DNA of 64,000 bases from Kibdelosporangium philippinense (GTDB lineage: Bacteria; Actinomycetota; Actinomycetes; Mycobacteriales; Pseudonocardiaceae). This document shows, one piece after another, positions 26,064-34,095 of the stretch. The notes under the pieces were generated by a model that saw only the letters and a list, made by a program, of their open reading frames with translations, searched no databases and was not told where the DNA came from. The position numbers were made by a program, and so were the translations under genes. Where the stretch lies: contig NZ_JAJVCN010000002.1 of assembly GCF_021390435.2 (NCBI RefSeq), forward strand, positions 2,418,001 through 2,482,000, written 5' to 3'. Each line of letters starts with the position of its first letter. Position 1 is the first letter of the stretch.

Positions 26064-27686
26064 TCACTCGTCACCACCCGACAGCCCCGGAAGCTGGCTC
26101 TTAACCAGCGGGTTCGGGGTTCGAGTCCCTGGCGGCGCACCCCCAAAGGGCAGGTCAACATCCACGTTGACCTGCCCTTTTTGGTATTCATCGCCACCAT
26201 GTTCACCGTCCACAATGGACTCCGGGGTGCCCGAGGCGTGCCCGAGAGGTTTCGACCGGGATCGGGGAATGATCAACGCGGTCTTTTCGGCAGCGGCGCG
26301 CGCAACCTCAGGCAGCACAGTGGTGTACGTGTCGCTGGTCACCGTGATCGACGAATGTCGAAGCATTTCTTGCACCACCTTCATATCGACCCCGGCGGCC
26401 AGCGCCAGGGTGGCCGCACCATGGCGCAGGTCATGCAGCCGGATCGGCGGCAGACCAGCCTGCGCGGCCAGGAACTGAAAAACGTCAGTGACATCAGCCG
26501 GATGCAGCGCACTGCCATCCGGCTCGGTGAACATCAACCCACCGGTCTCCACCCAGGCAGCGCCGGCCGCCTCCCGCTCACGAAGCTGGCGGATCCGGTG
26601 CGCACGCAGCACCGTGATGAGATCCAGATCCAGCGCGACGACGCCCTCGGACGACGTGGTCTTCGGCCGAGACATCCCGGTCTCCCACCCGTACTGCACG
26701 ATCTGATTGGTCACATCCAGCGTCCCGGCGTCCAAGTCGGTATCCGGCCACCGGGCCCCACAGGCCTCGCCCCGGCGCAGACCGCGATGGGCGATCAGCA
26801 AGAACAACGGATACAACCGGTGGTCAACGACATGATCCAGAAAGTGCCCAGTCTGCGCCGGCGTCCAGATCATCACCGGCGACGGGAGCGTGCCCGTCCT
26901 CTGCCACTCTCCGATCCGCGCCTGCGTCCACACCAACGGCTTCGGCCGAACCACCGGCGGCAACTCGACCCACTTCGCCGCATTCACCACCACCAATCCC
27001 TCAGGGATCGCGGCGTTCAGCGCAGTACGCAACGTCTCCCGAATCCGCTGCAGGGACGTCGGCCCCACCGGACGCTGCCACTTCACTGTCTCCCGCCGTG
27101 CCGGGTCCTTGCTCGCCCTTGACGCCACGATCTCCGTGTTGTGCTCCACGATCGCGTCGAACATGTCGGCGACATGCGCGACCCGCAGCTTGCCCAGCCG
27201 CACCGAGCCGATGTACGGGATCAGGTAGAGCCGAACATGGGACTCGTAGCTGCGGTAACCGTTGCGGCTGAGCTTCCGCTTCTTGGTCGGCAACCACTGC
27301 GTCAACCACTCCGCGACTGTCGGGTTGTCGGTCACACAGACATTCGCGCGTAGCTTGCGCTGCACTTCCGCCACCGGCGGCAGAGACACCTTCTCCGAAA
27401 TGGCTGCCGCGATCAGATCACCGATCTTGGCCACGGTGCTCGTGTCGCCGTCTTCGGCCAGAGCAAGCAGAGCACGAGCGTGATCAAGTTCAGCCTGCGC
27501 CGTGGTTTCGGACTCGAAGCCGCCCCGGCGTCGCGGACGACGGTTTCCCTCCGCGTCGGGCGGCAGTTCCAGCCGCCAGCCCCACTGGCCGTGCTTGCTC
27601 TGCTTGAGTTTCGGGCATGCGCTGCCCAACGGCTTGCCGTTGGCGCCGCGGCAGGAACACCGTCGATAGGTCGAGCCGACAGCCAT
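26064..27686 (-). CDS. int: Tyrosine site-specific integrase of the right-hand element
   Basis: 540 aa. It has an N-terminal arm-type domain with CSCRG...GSACPKL, a core-binding domain (PTVAEWLTQWLP, YRSYESHVRLYL) and a catalytic domain. The catalytic domain carries HRGLRRGE (Arg, about residue 295), RLHDLRHGAATL (HxxR, about 413), LRHSSIT and the nucleophile in TSDTYTTVLP (about 450). The last 30 residues (GGAPPGTRTPNPLVK) are simply the complement of the tRNA-Lys 3' end, so the gene runs through the att site and stops a few codons beyond it. The final residues would change on excision. The ATG is preceded by GAGGAGGT. The Xis-like gene lies 108 bases upstream. It is a complete, apparently functional integrase. 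Confidence 0.92.
   Translation of the reverse strand: MAVGSTYRRCSCRGANGKPLGSACPKLKQSKHGQWGWRLELPPDAEGNRRPRRRGGFESETTAQAELDHARALLALAEDGDTSTVAKIGDLIAAAISEKVSLPPVAEVQRKLRANVCVTDNPTVAEWLTQWLPTKKRKLSRNGYRSYESHVRLYLIPYIGSVRLGKLRVAHVADMFDAIVEHNTEIVASRASKDPARRETVKWQRPVGPTSLQRIRETLRTALNAAIPEGLVVVNAAKWVELPPVVRPKPLVWTQARIGEWQRTGTLPSPVMIWTPAQTGHFLDHVVDHRLYPLFLLIAHRGLRRGEACGARWPDTDLDAGTLDVTNQIVQYGWETGMSRPKTTSSEGVVALDLDLITVLRAHRIRQLREREAAGAAWVETGGLMFTEPDGSALHPADVTDVFQFLAAQAGLPPIRLHDLRHGAATLALAAGVDMKVVQEMLRHSSITVTSDTYTTVLPEVARAAAEKTALIIPRSRSKPLGHASGTPESIVDGEHGGDEYQKGQVNVDVDLPFGGAPPGTRTPNPLVKSQLPGLSGGDE
26093..26141 (+). tRNA. 3' half of tRNA-Lys(CTT): attachment-site copy, not a functional tRNA
   Basis: A perfect anticodon stem (26093-26097 with 26105-26109) encloses CTCTTAA, anticodon CTT (Lys). 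Then come the variable loop, T arm with TTCGAGT and an acceptor 3' strand GCGGCGC with discriminator A. The D arm and 5' acceptor strand are absent to the left. Integrases of this kind recombine within the 3' end of a tRNA gene, and the copy lies within the integrase gene's own 3' end. It is therefore the att site at the integrase-proximal end. Confidence 0.85.
26145..26183 (+). terminator. Rho-independent terminator beside the att site
   Basis: A perfect 15-bp stem (26145-26159 with 26166-26180) has a 6-base loop and is followed by T residues. On the + strand it is the kind of terminator that follows a tRNA gene. It is simultaneously coding (QVNVDVDLPF) in the leftward integrase frame. Confidence 0.75.
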
Positions 27687-27794
27687 CAGATCACCACCTC
27701 CTCGTCAACTTGCGGGTGTCGCATGTGGCCACTGCCGTGACCCGGAAACCCCATGCTCGCGCTGAAGTGGTGTCTCGGGGAAGCCCGAGCCGTG

Positions 27795-28034
27795 TCAAAT
27801 CGGTCCGGAATCTGTTGCTACAAGCCCGAGGAGCCTCAACACCTCCATCGTGGGCACCCGATACGAACCGCCCACCTGATACACCGAACAGGGAAACTTG
27901 CCCTGCCGAGCAAGCGCATACGCGGTAGTGCGGCCGACCCCCAGCGCTCGGGCGGCTGTCACCAAATCCACCACAGTCGGCAACTCGGCCGCTTCGGCGA
28001 GGGTCATATGCCTCAGGTCGCGTTCCGCGGTCAT
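27795..28034 (-). CDS. xis: Excisionase-like helix-turn-helix protein
   Basis: 79 aa. LVTAARALGVGRTTAYALAR, then KFPCSVYQVGGSYRVP, is the MerR-like HTH_17/excisionase pattern that bends att-site DNA and favours excision. ATG 28034 overlaps the stop of the upstream methyltransferase gene (ATGA), so the two are translationally coupled. The integrase follows 108 bases downstream in the same direction. The longer open frame upstream of this ATG is only the shadow of the methyltransferase. The role follows from family and position; the symbol is generic. Confidence 0.82.
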   Translation of the reverse strand: MTAERDLRHMTLAEAAELPTVVDLVTAARALGVGRTTAYALARQGKFPCSVYQVGGSYRVPTMEVLRLLGLVATDSGPI

Positions 28035-28852
28035 CGCAGGCTCGCAAGACGGCCGACGGCGATGGCGTGACTGGCGGGGTCGAGGTCGATTCCGATGTAG
28101 ACGCGACCCAACTGCCGGGCGGCGACTCCGGTCGTTCCAGTACCGGAGAAGGGATCGAGCACCACACCACCGGCCGGCGCGCTGAGTCCGATGCAGCGAC
28201 GTGCAACCTCCAGCGACCCGGCAGCAATGTGCGCTGTGCGTGTCCGCGGACTCGGTATCACCCACACCGTTCCAGCAGCACCGTGCACTGCAGGTCGCGG
28301 TGACGGCCGGTCGCCGCTCTGCTCTGCAGGAGTGAGCTGGAAGATCATCTCGTAGCGCTGACTGAGGCGGTCTTGCACGCTCTCGGGCCGCGCATTGGGT
28401 TTGTGCCACACGATCGCGTCTTCGATTAACCACCCGCGGTCGGCCAGGGCGAGCGCCACCCGCCACGGCACCCCAACGAGGTCCTTCGCACGATGCAGGG
28501 ACTGGGGCGGTCGATGAGACCCATATCGGCAACGAACAGAATCGGAAGCTGACGGTGCTGTGGACCCTGCTGCAACGTAGCCTCCCCATGATCCGCCGAA
28601 GCAGTCACCGAGGTTGAGCCACACGGTCCCATCGGAGACAAGAACTCGGCCAAGTTCCTTGAACACATCGCATAGCTGGGCGACGTATTTCTCCACCGTA
28701 GATTCGTGACCGTATTGGCCAGCGACCCGGTAATCCCGCAGACCCCAGTACGGCGGCGAGGTCACCACACAATGGACGGACCGGGCAGCCAACCTACGCA
28801 GCACCTGCAAAGCGTCACCCACATGCAAAGAAACACTTCGTGACACGCTCAT
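28031..28852 (-). CDS. DNA methyltransferase (beta-class, N4-cytosine/N6-adenine)
   Basis: 273 aa with the catalytic motif VTSPPYWG (about residues 29-36) first and the SAM-binding motif LDPFSGTGTTG (about 230-240) last. This permuted order is typical of the beta class. HKPNARPESV and RYEMIFQLT are further family blocks. It is somewhat short, and its recognition region between about 110 and 210 is small. It is translated from the leftward strand, overlaps the Xis-like start by four bases, and is separated from the divergent DUF6602 gene by about 210 bases. It could protect the element from host restriction or form part of a restriction-modification pair. Base specificity cannot be read from the sequence. 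Confidence 0.88.
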   Translation of the reverse strand: MSVSRSVSLHVGDALQVLRRLAARSVHCVVTSPPYWGLRDYRVAGQYGHESTVEKYVAQLCDVFKELGRVLVSDGTVWLNLGDCFGGSWGGYVAAGSTAPSASDSVRCRYGSHRPPQSLHRAKDLVGVPWRVALALADRGWLIEDAIVWHKPNARPESVQDRLSQRYEMIFQLTPAEQSGDRPSPRPAVHGAAGTVWVIPSPRTRTAHIAAGSLEVARRCIGLSAPAGGVVLDPFSGTGTTGVAARQLGRVYIGIDLDPASHAIAVGRLASLR

Positions 28853-29061
28853 ACCGCCCGCACCCCCTCACAGTCCGGATCCCCGCTGACCGCACGATGG
28901 GCCATCAGCATGTGGACGGCCAGATCCGAGACGCCGCCTGACAACCAGGCACCTAGCCGTCGTCGGCGGACGTGGGCAGATCCGAACTGCCACACACGTT
29001 GGAGACGTCTATATCTACGTGTGTGCCATGCGGTGCCCAGTTCGCCGCATAGTGTTCGCAC

Positions 29062-29901
29062 ATGAGAGAAAACAAGGTCGCACAGGCCTTGCACAACGTG
29101 GCAGTCCAGGTGCGCGCGAAGTTCGACGAGACGGGCATCATCGAGCACCGCGGGGAGAAGGGAGGGGCGCGCGAACTGCTCGCTCGCGACTTCCTTAACC
29201 GCTGCCTGCCAGGAAACGTCCATGCCGCACCCGGCGGAGAGATCATCACCGCGTCGGGGCTGTACTCCCCCCAATGTGACATTGTCGTTCTCGATCACAC
29301 CACACCACCGTTGCTGGACCAGGGTGACTACCGAGTCGTCCCCAACGAGTGCGTCTATGGGGTGATCGAGGTCAAGTCCAAGCTGGACAAGGCGAAGATG
29401 ATCGACGCCTGCGAGAAACTCCGCAAAGTCAAGTCCCTGCCCAAGAACGCCTTCCAACCAGACTTGTGGGGACGACAACGGACCGCCTACGGCCAGAGCT
29501 ACGGCTACACGCCCACGACCGGGATGATCTTCGCCTTCGACGGCATCGACCTGAGGACGCTTGGTCAGCACTTCAATGATTGGTGCGCGGCGCACCGGCC
29601 CGACGAATGGCCCGACTCCGTTTGGATCCTGGGCAAGGGCTACATGCAATGGACCAACCCGGTCAACGGTCGTGTCGACCCGTTCCCTTCCCCAGGCTCC
29701 CGGCTGCTGGTCCTCGAGCCACCGCCTGCGGGTGACGTCCTGCTCCCCATGGCGTCCCATGCGCACTTGGTCTTCGCCGCAGCCTGGATGCCGCCGCTCA
29801 GCCTGGCGAGCTACCTGGGCGATGAGCCGCTGGGAGTGCTCAGTGCGCAATTCGACCCACGAACTCCGCACTCGGAAATCCCTGCCACCGAAGTGACCTG
29901 A
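29062..29901 (+). CDS. DUF6602 protein, putative PD-(D/E)XK nuclease fold
   Basis: 279 aa. GGARELLARDFLNRCLP, SPQCDIVVLDHTTPPLL (acidic residue) and PNECVYGVIEVKSKLDKAK (ExK) match my memory of the DUF6602 pattern. That family keeps the D...ExK spacing of restriction-endonuclease-like folds. The remainder (LDLRTLGQHFNDW, PDSVWILGKGYM) is typical of these proteins. The opposite strand carries a longer frame (28849-30141), but the protein logic and composition favour this one. It is the only rightward gene in a leftward block and lies between two methyltransferase genes. No clear ribosome site precedes the ATG. It could be a restriction or defence effector; no activity can be asserted. Confidence 0.75.
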   Translation: MRENKVAQALHNVAVQVRAKFDETGIIEHRGEKGGARELLARDFLNRCLPGNVHAAPGGEIITASGLYSPQCDIVVLDHTTPPLLDQGDYRVVPNECVYGVIEVKSKLDKAKMIDACEKLRKVKSLPKNAFQPDLWGRQRTAYGQSYGYTPTTGMIFAFDGIDLRTLGQHFNDWCAAHRPDEWPDSVWILGKGYMQWTNPVNGRVDPFPSPGSRLLVLEPPPAGDVLLPMASHAHLVFAAAWMPPLSLASYLGDEPLGVLSAQFDPRTPHSEIPATEVT

Positions 29902-29969
29902 ACCTGCCGACTTGACACCGGGAGCGGAGTTGGGGGCTGGTCCGCCTGAGTCGCACCACAGTCCGTTGC

Positions 29970-31163
29970 TCATGCGGTCCTGCCCTTGCGGGAAGCGTGC
30001 AGGCCAAAACGGTGCAGACCGATGTCGTGGAATTCCGGATTGGGGTCGATACCGATATAAGAACGACCGAGCTGACGGGCGGCAAGGCCGGTGGTGGCGG
30101 CACCGCTGAAAGGATCCAGGACGAGCCCTCCTGGTGGGCACCCGGCGGCGACACAGCGCAGCGGGATGTCGATGGGAAATGCCGCGAAATGGGCGTCCTG
30201 AAGTGGACGTGTGCTGATTGACCAGACATCACCAGGGTTTTTGCCGCGTACATGAGCGGCGTCATGCTTACGTCCCATTAGACGAAGCTCCGCACCATGA
30301 GGCTTGCGACCTTCCCGACCGAATGGCTGTGGATCGGAGTATTTTCCGTAGACGCGAAGCCCGACCTGCCGCACGGTGCCACCTATTTCCGAGCGATCGC
30401 TTCTGTCGCGACTGCCAAGAATGACCTCCTGGTTCGACGTTTCCAGGCGGGCAAGTGGTTCGCGAATGGCGTCGAGGTCGAACCAGTATCGCTGCTGCTT
30501 GACCAGGAGGAATAATGTCTCATAGCGCACCGACAGGTGGTCACGGACTGACTCCGGTATCGCGTTAGGCTTGTGCCAGATTACCGCGTTCCGCAGAATC
30601 CAGCCGTCGCGTTGAAGCGCGAACGCAACCCGCCACGGCATTCCGATGAGACTTTTCGGGGGGATGACACCATTGTCTCCAGGAGTCGCACTGGATGGCG
30701 TGACAGCGTGGGTACTGTACGAGTCACCCAAGTTGAGCCACACCACGCCCGTGTCAACCAGGATTCGACGGAGTTGATCGAACACCCCGCGCAATGAATC
30801 GATGTATGCCTGCGGCGTGGACTCCTGCCCGTATTGCCGATCCTCAAGGATCGCGTAACACTTGCGACATATCCGTTGTTCCCGTGCGCGCTCCGACGAT
30901 GGACGGGCGCGTTGAGCACGAGATTGATCTGGAATGTGTACACAGGCCGGGTCGCCGCCAATCCACATCGCGGTTCCATAATCACGCAGACGCCAGTACG
31001 GCGGTGACGTGACAACACAGTGGACAGACTTGCTGGACAGCCCGGAAAGAACATCGAGCGCGTCCCCGGCGTACAGGGTGAACTGATCAATAGCGTAGTA
31101 GGGCACATTGGAATGAATGCCTGCCGACGAGTCCACCGCATTGATGTAAGTCTGTGGCATCAC
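29970..31163 (-). CDS. DNA methyltransferase (beta-class), second copy
   Basis: 397 aa, VTSPPYWR at about 49-56 and LDPFSGAATTG at about 343-353. A larger middle section contains a Cys pair (CRKCYAI) and FDLDAIREPL...HDAAHVRGKNPGDVW, the usual end of the target-recognition part. It is clearly a paralogue of the protein at 28031-28852 but not a recent duplicate, because its middle part is about 120 residues longer. Motif I has Ala-Ala for Gly-Thr. Its start overlaps the stop of the recombinase-domain gene (ATGA). It converges with the DUF6602 gene, with 68 bases between the two stops. Confidence 0.9.
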   Translation of the reverse strand: MMPQTYINAVDSSAGIHSNVPYYAIDQFTLYAGDALDVLSGLSSKSVHCVVTSPPYWRLRDYGTAMWIGGDPACVHIPDQSRAQRARPSSERAREQRICRKCYAILEDRQYGQESTPQAYIDSLRGVFDQLRRILVDTGVVWLNLGDSYSTHAVTPSSATPGDNGVIPPKSLIGMPWRVAFALQRDGWILRNAVIWHKPNAIPESVRDHLSVRYETLFLLVKQQRYWFDLDAIREPLARLETSNQEVILGSRDRSDRSEIGGTVRQVGLRVYGKYSDPQPFGREGRKPHGAELRLMGRKHDAAHVRGKNPGDVWSISTRPLQDAHFAAFPIDIPLRCVAAGCPPGGLVLDPFSGAATTGLAARQLGRSYIGIDPNPEFHDIGLHRFGLHASRKGRTA

Positions 31164-32026
31164 GCCGCACCTCGCTGACTCGACTCATCCGGTTCTGACA
31201 TCGGCCGAGGAAAGGTCCGGTCGTAGGCGGCCCAGAAGGTTGGCGCGTCGATGAGGGCGGGATGGCTGGGCTCGATTGACCACACCCAAGTGCCCGGACG
31301 GCATGGGCGACCGCCCTGGGTTCGGTGCCGCACGACGTACCCGAGGTAGGCGGGGTTAATCAGAATGGTCCGCACAATCGCCGGGGACCACTGACGCGGC
31401 TGCCCGGAGACGTGGTCCATAGGCAGCGGGAAGCGATCGGGTTCGGTCACCAGCCTGGCGGCAATGGCGCGCGAGGTCATCAGCGGGTGGTTGACGAACC
31501 ATCGATAGATCACCGGGACGACCGCGGCGCGGGCCGTGTCGAGCGTCAGGCTCCTTCGAGGCGAGGTGTTGTGTTGAATGAGCTGATAGCCGTAGGGAGC
31601 CGGTCCCAGCCACCAACCGGCTTGGACGCGGTCACGCAGAACCATTTGTGACCGGAAAGCCAGTTCGCGCTGGTAGCCACGGATCCCGTCGGTGACGGTT
31701 TGCTGATGTCGGCGCACGCTTGCGGGTACCGACGAGCAGATACCGAGTACGTGGCCGAGGCGATGCCATCGATGCTCAGGGCAGGGAGGATTGAGCAGGG
31801 TCGGGTAGAGCAACCCGTCGTCCCATCGGCGGCGGGCAGGCGTGTGGGACATGACGGGCTCCTCGTCGTGCTCGGCATCGCGGTCCAGTTCGTGGGTGGG
31901 TATGGCTTGATCGAAAGTCATCAGTGGCGCGCAGCGGTGCCGCCGGGCGGCCCGGGTCGCGGCGCGTGGGCGTCGGGCGGTGGACTGCCAGCCACAGTCG
32001 CGGCAGCGCAGGCGGGCGCGAGTCAT
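31160..32026 (-). CDS. Serine-recombinase 'recombinase domain' protein lacking the catalytic domain
   Basis: 288 aa. The N-terminus is a possible zinc-binding patch (LRCRDCGW...HRC). The central and C-terminal parts match the recombinase domain of large serine recombinases (GYQRELAF, RVQAGWWLGPAPYGYQL, VVPVIYRWFVNHPLMTSRAI, WSPAIVRTILINPAYLGYVV). The resolvase domain with the catalytic serine is absent, and nothing of it is found upstream. It cannot cut DNA by itself. It may serve as a DNA-binding accessory factor. Both ends overlap neighbouring genes by ATGA (32026/32023 and 31160/31163), placing it firmly in the operon, so truncation is old and retained. The frame is open much further upstream, but that part is shadow coding. 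Confidence 0.78.
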   Translation of the reverse strand: MTRARLRCRDCGWQSTARRPRAATRAARRHRCAPLMTFDQAIPTHELDRDAEHDEEPVMSHTPARRRWDDGLLYPTLLNPPCPEHRWHRLGHVLGICSSVPASVRRHQQTVTDGIRGYQRELAFRSQMVLRDRVQAGWWLGPAPYGYQLIQHNTSPRRSLTLDTARAAVVPVIYRWFVNHPLMTSRAIAARLVTEPDRFPLPMDHVSGQPRQWSPAIVRTILINPAYLGYVVRHRTQGGRPCRPGTWVWSIEPSHPALIDAPTFWAAYDRTFPRPMSEPDESSQRGAA

Positions 32027-32982
32027 GCGACGGTCCTTCCCCAGGGGTACCGATCGTGATCGAGGACGACCGGATGGCCGGGCAGATCGGTCCGGGATCG
32101 GACTGCCCTCCACGCTGTGAGGCTGCGGTCGAGGCGGCGCTCGATCACGTCCGGCGCGCGCAGGATCAGCGCCGTGTGATGGGCGACCAGCGCGGTCGGG
32201 GCGCCAGCGGCGCGCGCCCGGTCGGCCGCGCGGCGTTCCGTGCTGGTGGCGCGCGGGGCGATGCGGGTGCCGCGCAGCCCGGCGATTAACGCGACGCACC
32301 GGTCGAGGGGCGTCAGGCCGACGGCAACCGCGGCGTCGAGGACCGCTGTGGGCAGGTCGAGCAGGGTGCCGTCGGCAGATCGGTGTGGGCGCAGGATGAC
32401 GACGGCGTGGCCGCCGGGCCGCAGCAATGCCGACCACAGGCGGACTCTGGCCGCGACCGCGCTCTCGAGGTCCGGGTCCGGACTCCGACCGTCCGGGAGG
32501 GGCAGAGTCCGGATCGTGGTCAGGACCAGGTCGGCCCGGCGGACGAGGCCGACGTCGCGAGCGGCGGTGAGTGATCGGTGCGGACTGGTGTCCAGGACGG
32601 ACCCGTCCGTCCACGCGCCTGCGTGCTTCGCCGCTGTGAGGTTGGCCCGCGCCACGCGCCACCATTGGGTGTCGGCGGTCATGCCGACCGCGTGCCGCCC
32701 GGAGCGCAGGGCTTCGGTCGGCACGGTGCCCGCGCCGCAATCGGGATCCACCACCAGTCCGCCGGACCGGCTGTAGTGCGCGATGGCGTGGGCGGCGACG
32801 GCGGGCGGGATCTGCTCCAGGTCGGTGCCCGTGTCGGGTACGTAGCCGCGGTCGCGCAGCTGCGCGGAGCGGTCGCGTTGGCCGGTTGTCCAGACCGACA
32901 ATCGCACCGACCGACGGCGTGGCGCACCAGGCGCGGGCACCGGGACAGCCCATCGGATGGGGCGACGAGAGTTCCGAGTCAT
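32023..32982 (-). CDS. Methyltransferase-like protein (degenerate SAM-binding motif)
   Basis: 319 aa. GGLVVDPDCGAGTVPTEALR is a motif I like that of DNA/RNA N-methyltransferases (DP.CG.GT...EA). It is followed by GRHAVGMTADTQWWRVARAN, the usual acidic/Trp block. Further on, LWSALLRPGGHAVVILRP is the strand of a Rossmann methyltransferase. The catalytic (N/D)PP(Y/W) motif is absent: LVLTTIRTLPLP occupies its position. Either it uses a different chemistry or it is a non-catalytic partner. It overlaps both neighbours by ATGA in the five-gene leftward series. Confidence 0.65.
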   Translation of the reverse strand: MTRNSRRPIRWAVPVPAPGAPRRRSVRLSVWTTGQRDRSAQLRDRGYVPDTGTDLEQIPPAVAAHAIAHYSRSGGLVVDPDCGAGTVPTEALRSGRHAVGMTADTQWWRVARANLTAAKHAGAWTDGSVLDTSPHRSLTAARDVGLVRRADLVLTTIRTLPLPDGRSPDPDLESAVAARVRLWSALLRPGGHAVVILRPHRSADGTLLDLPTAVLDAAVAVGLTPLDRCVALIAGLRGTRIAPRATSTERRAADRARAAGAPTALVAHHTALILRAPDVIERRLDRSLTAWRAVRSRTDLPGHPVVLDHDRYPWGRTVA

Positions 32983-33950
32983 CCGATGTCTCCCCGGCCG
33001 GGCACGGCTTGAGAGACAGGTGCGGAGCGACCGAAGACGTACAGATCGGCGTGCGCACGGGCGCCGCGCGCCGGGCTGCCGGCCGGATCGGTGGACGGGT
33101 CGACGTTGCCGGAAGCACGCGCTGGGCTGTCGAGTGCGCTGTGCTTGACGGGAATCCGCACAAGGGCGATGTGGTCGAGATACCGAAGGCCGTCCTGCTG
33201 CGCGGCGCGTACCAGAGCACCGGTTGAGTCCTGGAGCCAGGGGCCGTTGTGGTCGCTGTGCGTGATCGCGGCAAGGATGCCAGCCGGGGTCAGTAGCCGG
33301 CTCCAGGCAGTCACTCGAGTCCGTGCCAGAGTGCGCGACTCGGCGGCGGTGATGATCACATCGAAGAGCCCGTCAGGTCTCTCGCCAGAGTCGCTAATGA
33401 TCACCGAGGCGTCGATGCGGGTGAATGCGGTGTGGTCCGGATCCGGCTCGGCGAATCCCGGTCCGGACTCGGACCGGTCGGCTGATGAAGGGGTGCCCGG
33501 TCGCGGTTCGTCGGGCGGTCGGGTGATCGCGGTTTGGACGCCGCGACCGAGCCGGACTACGGGCCAGGCAGCCTCCAGGAGCCCGGCGTACGGACCGGGT
33601 CGCCGAGGCGCGCGGGTGGCGGGCAGACCGGCGATCCCGCGAGATGCGACAAGTGGCGACGGGGCGAGCAGCAGGACACGGTCGCCGGGCGTCGAGTAGG
33701 TGGTGACGATCTTGATCACTGCAGTGAGCAGCCAATCGGCAAGCAAGCCAGTGCCGACGAGGTGGGTGTCCTGCGCGCAGGGCCAGACGGTGCTGAAGCG
33801 AACCGGGCTCGGGTACCGTGCGGCTCGTCGCTGCAGGCTTCCGCGATTCCGGGCACGACGATTATTCGTCGCAGAAACGGGTTGCGTACGAGACACTGAA
33901 GCAACTGCGGAGTTCTCGTCGCCCGACTGGTGGTGTGTGAGCCTTCGCAT
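32979..33950 (-). CDS. Methyltransferase-fold-like protein, first gene of the leftward operon
   Basis: 323 aa from ATG 33950, supported by AAGGA seven bases upstream; an ATG at 33965 has no ribosome site. FSTVWPCAQDTHLVGTG resembles the VWPTAQ...RKGRY leader of actinomycete DNA-methylase-like proteins. IVTTYSTPGDRVLLLAPSP sits where motif I should be but has lost it. Later FDVIITAAESRTLARTR and WSRLLTPAGILAAITHS look like methyltransferase strands. It is probably a divergent sister of the following gene (32023-32982), the two perhaps forming a heterodimer (inference). Confidence 0.55.
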   Translation of the reverse strand: MRRLTHHQSGDENSAVASVSRTQPVSATNNRRARNRGSLQRRAARYPSPVRFSTVWPCAQDTHLVGTGLLADWLLTAVIKIVTTYSTPGDRVLLLAPSPLVASRGIAGLPATRAPRRPGPYAGLLEAAWPVVRLGRGVQTAITRPPDEPRPGTPSSADRSESGPGFAEPDPDHTAFTRIDASVIISDSGERPDGLFDVIITAAESRTLARTRVTAWSRLLTPAGILAAITHSDHNGPWLQDSTGALVRAAQQDGLRYLDHIALVRIPVKHSALDSPARASGNVDPSTDPAGSPARGARAHADLYVFGRSAPVSQAVPGRGDIG

Positions 33951-34095
33951 CAAAGGGTCCTTCATAGGGTGAGGTCGTTACGCTTGACACCCCTAAAGAC
34001 CGAATTCACATCTAGATTTGGACAGATGGCTGCCAAATTTTCCAGGACGCGAGGAGCTGCGAGATTCCAACCAAGCTCTTATCCACCTCCATTAG

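Noticed and set aside
26093..26141. A functional tRNA-Lys gene
   Set aside because: The D arm and 5' acceptor strand are absent; only the 3' half is present, as in att copies.
28849..30141. A 430-codon leftward frame opposite the DUF6602 gene
   Set aside because: It has low-complexity, shadow-like composition and no family motif. The rightward frame at 29062-29901 has a coherent protein pattern.
32027..33274. A long open upstream extension of the recombinase-domain gene
   Set aside because: The extension is Arg/Pro/Thr-rich antiframe of two overlapping methyltransferase-like genes. The ATGA junction at 32026 gives a natural start.
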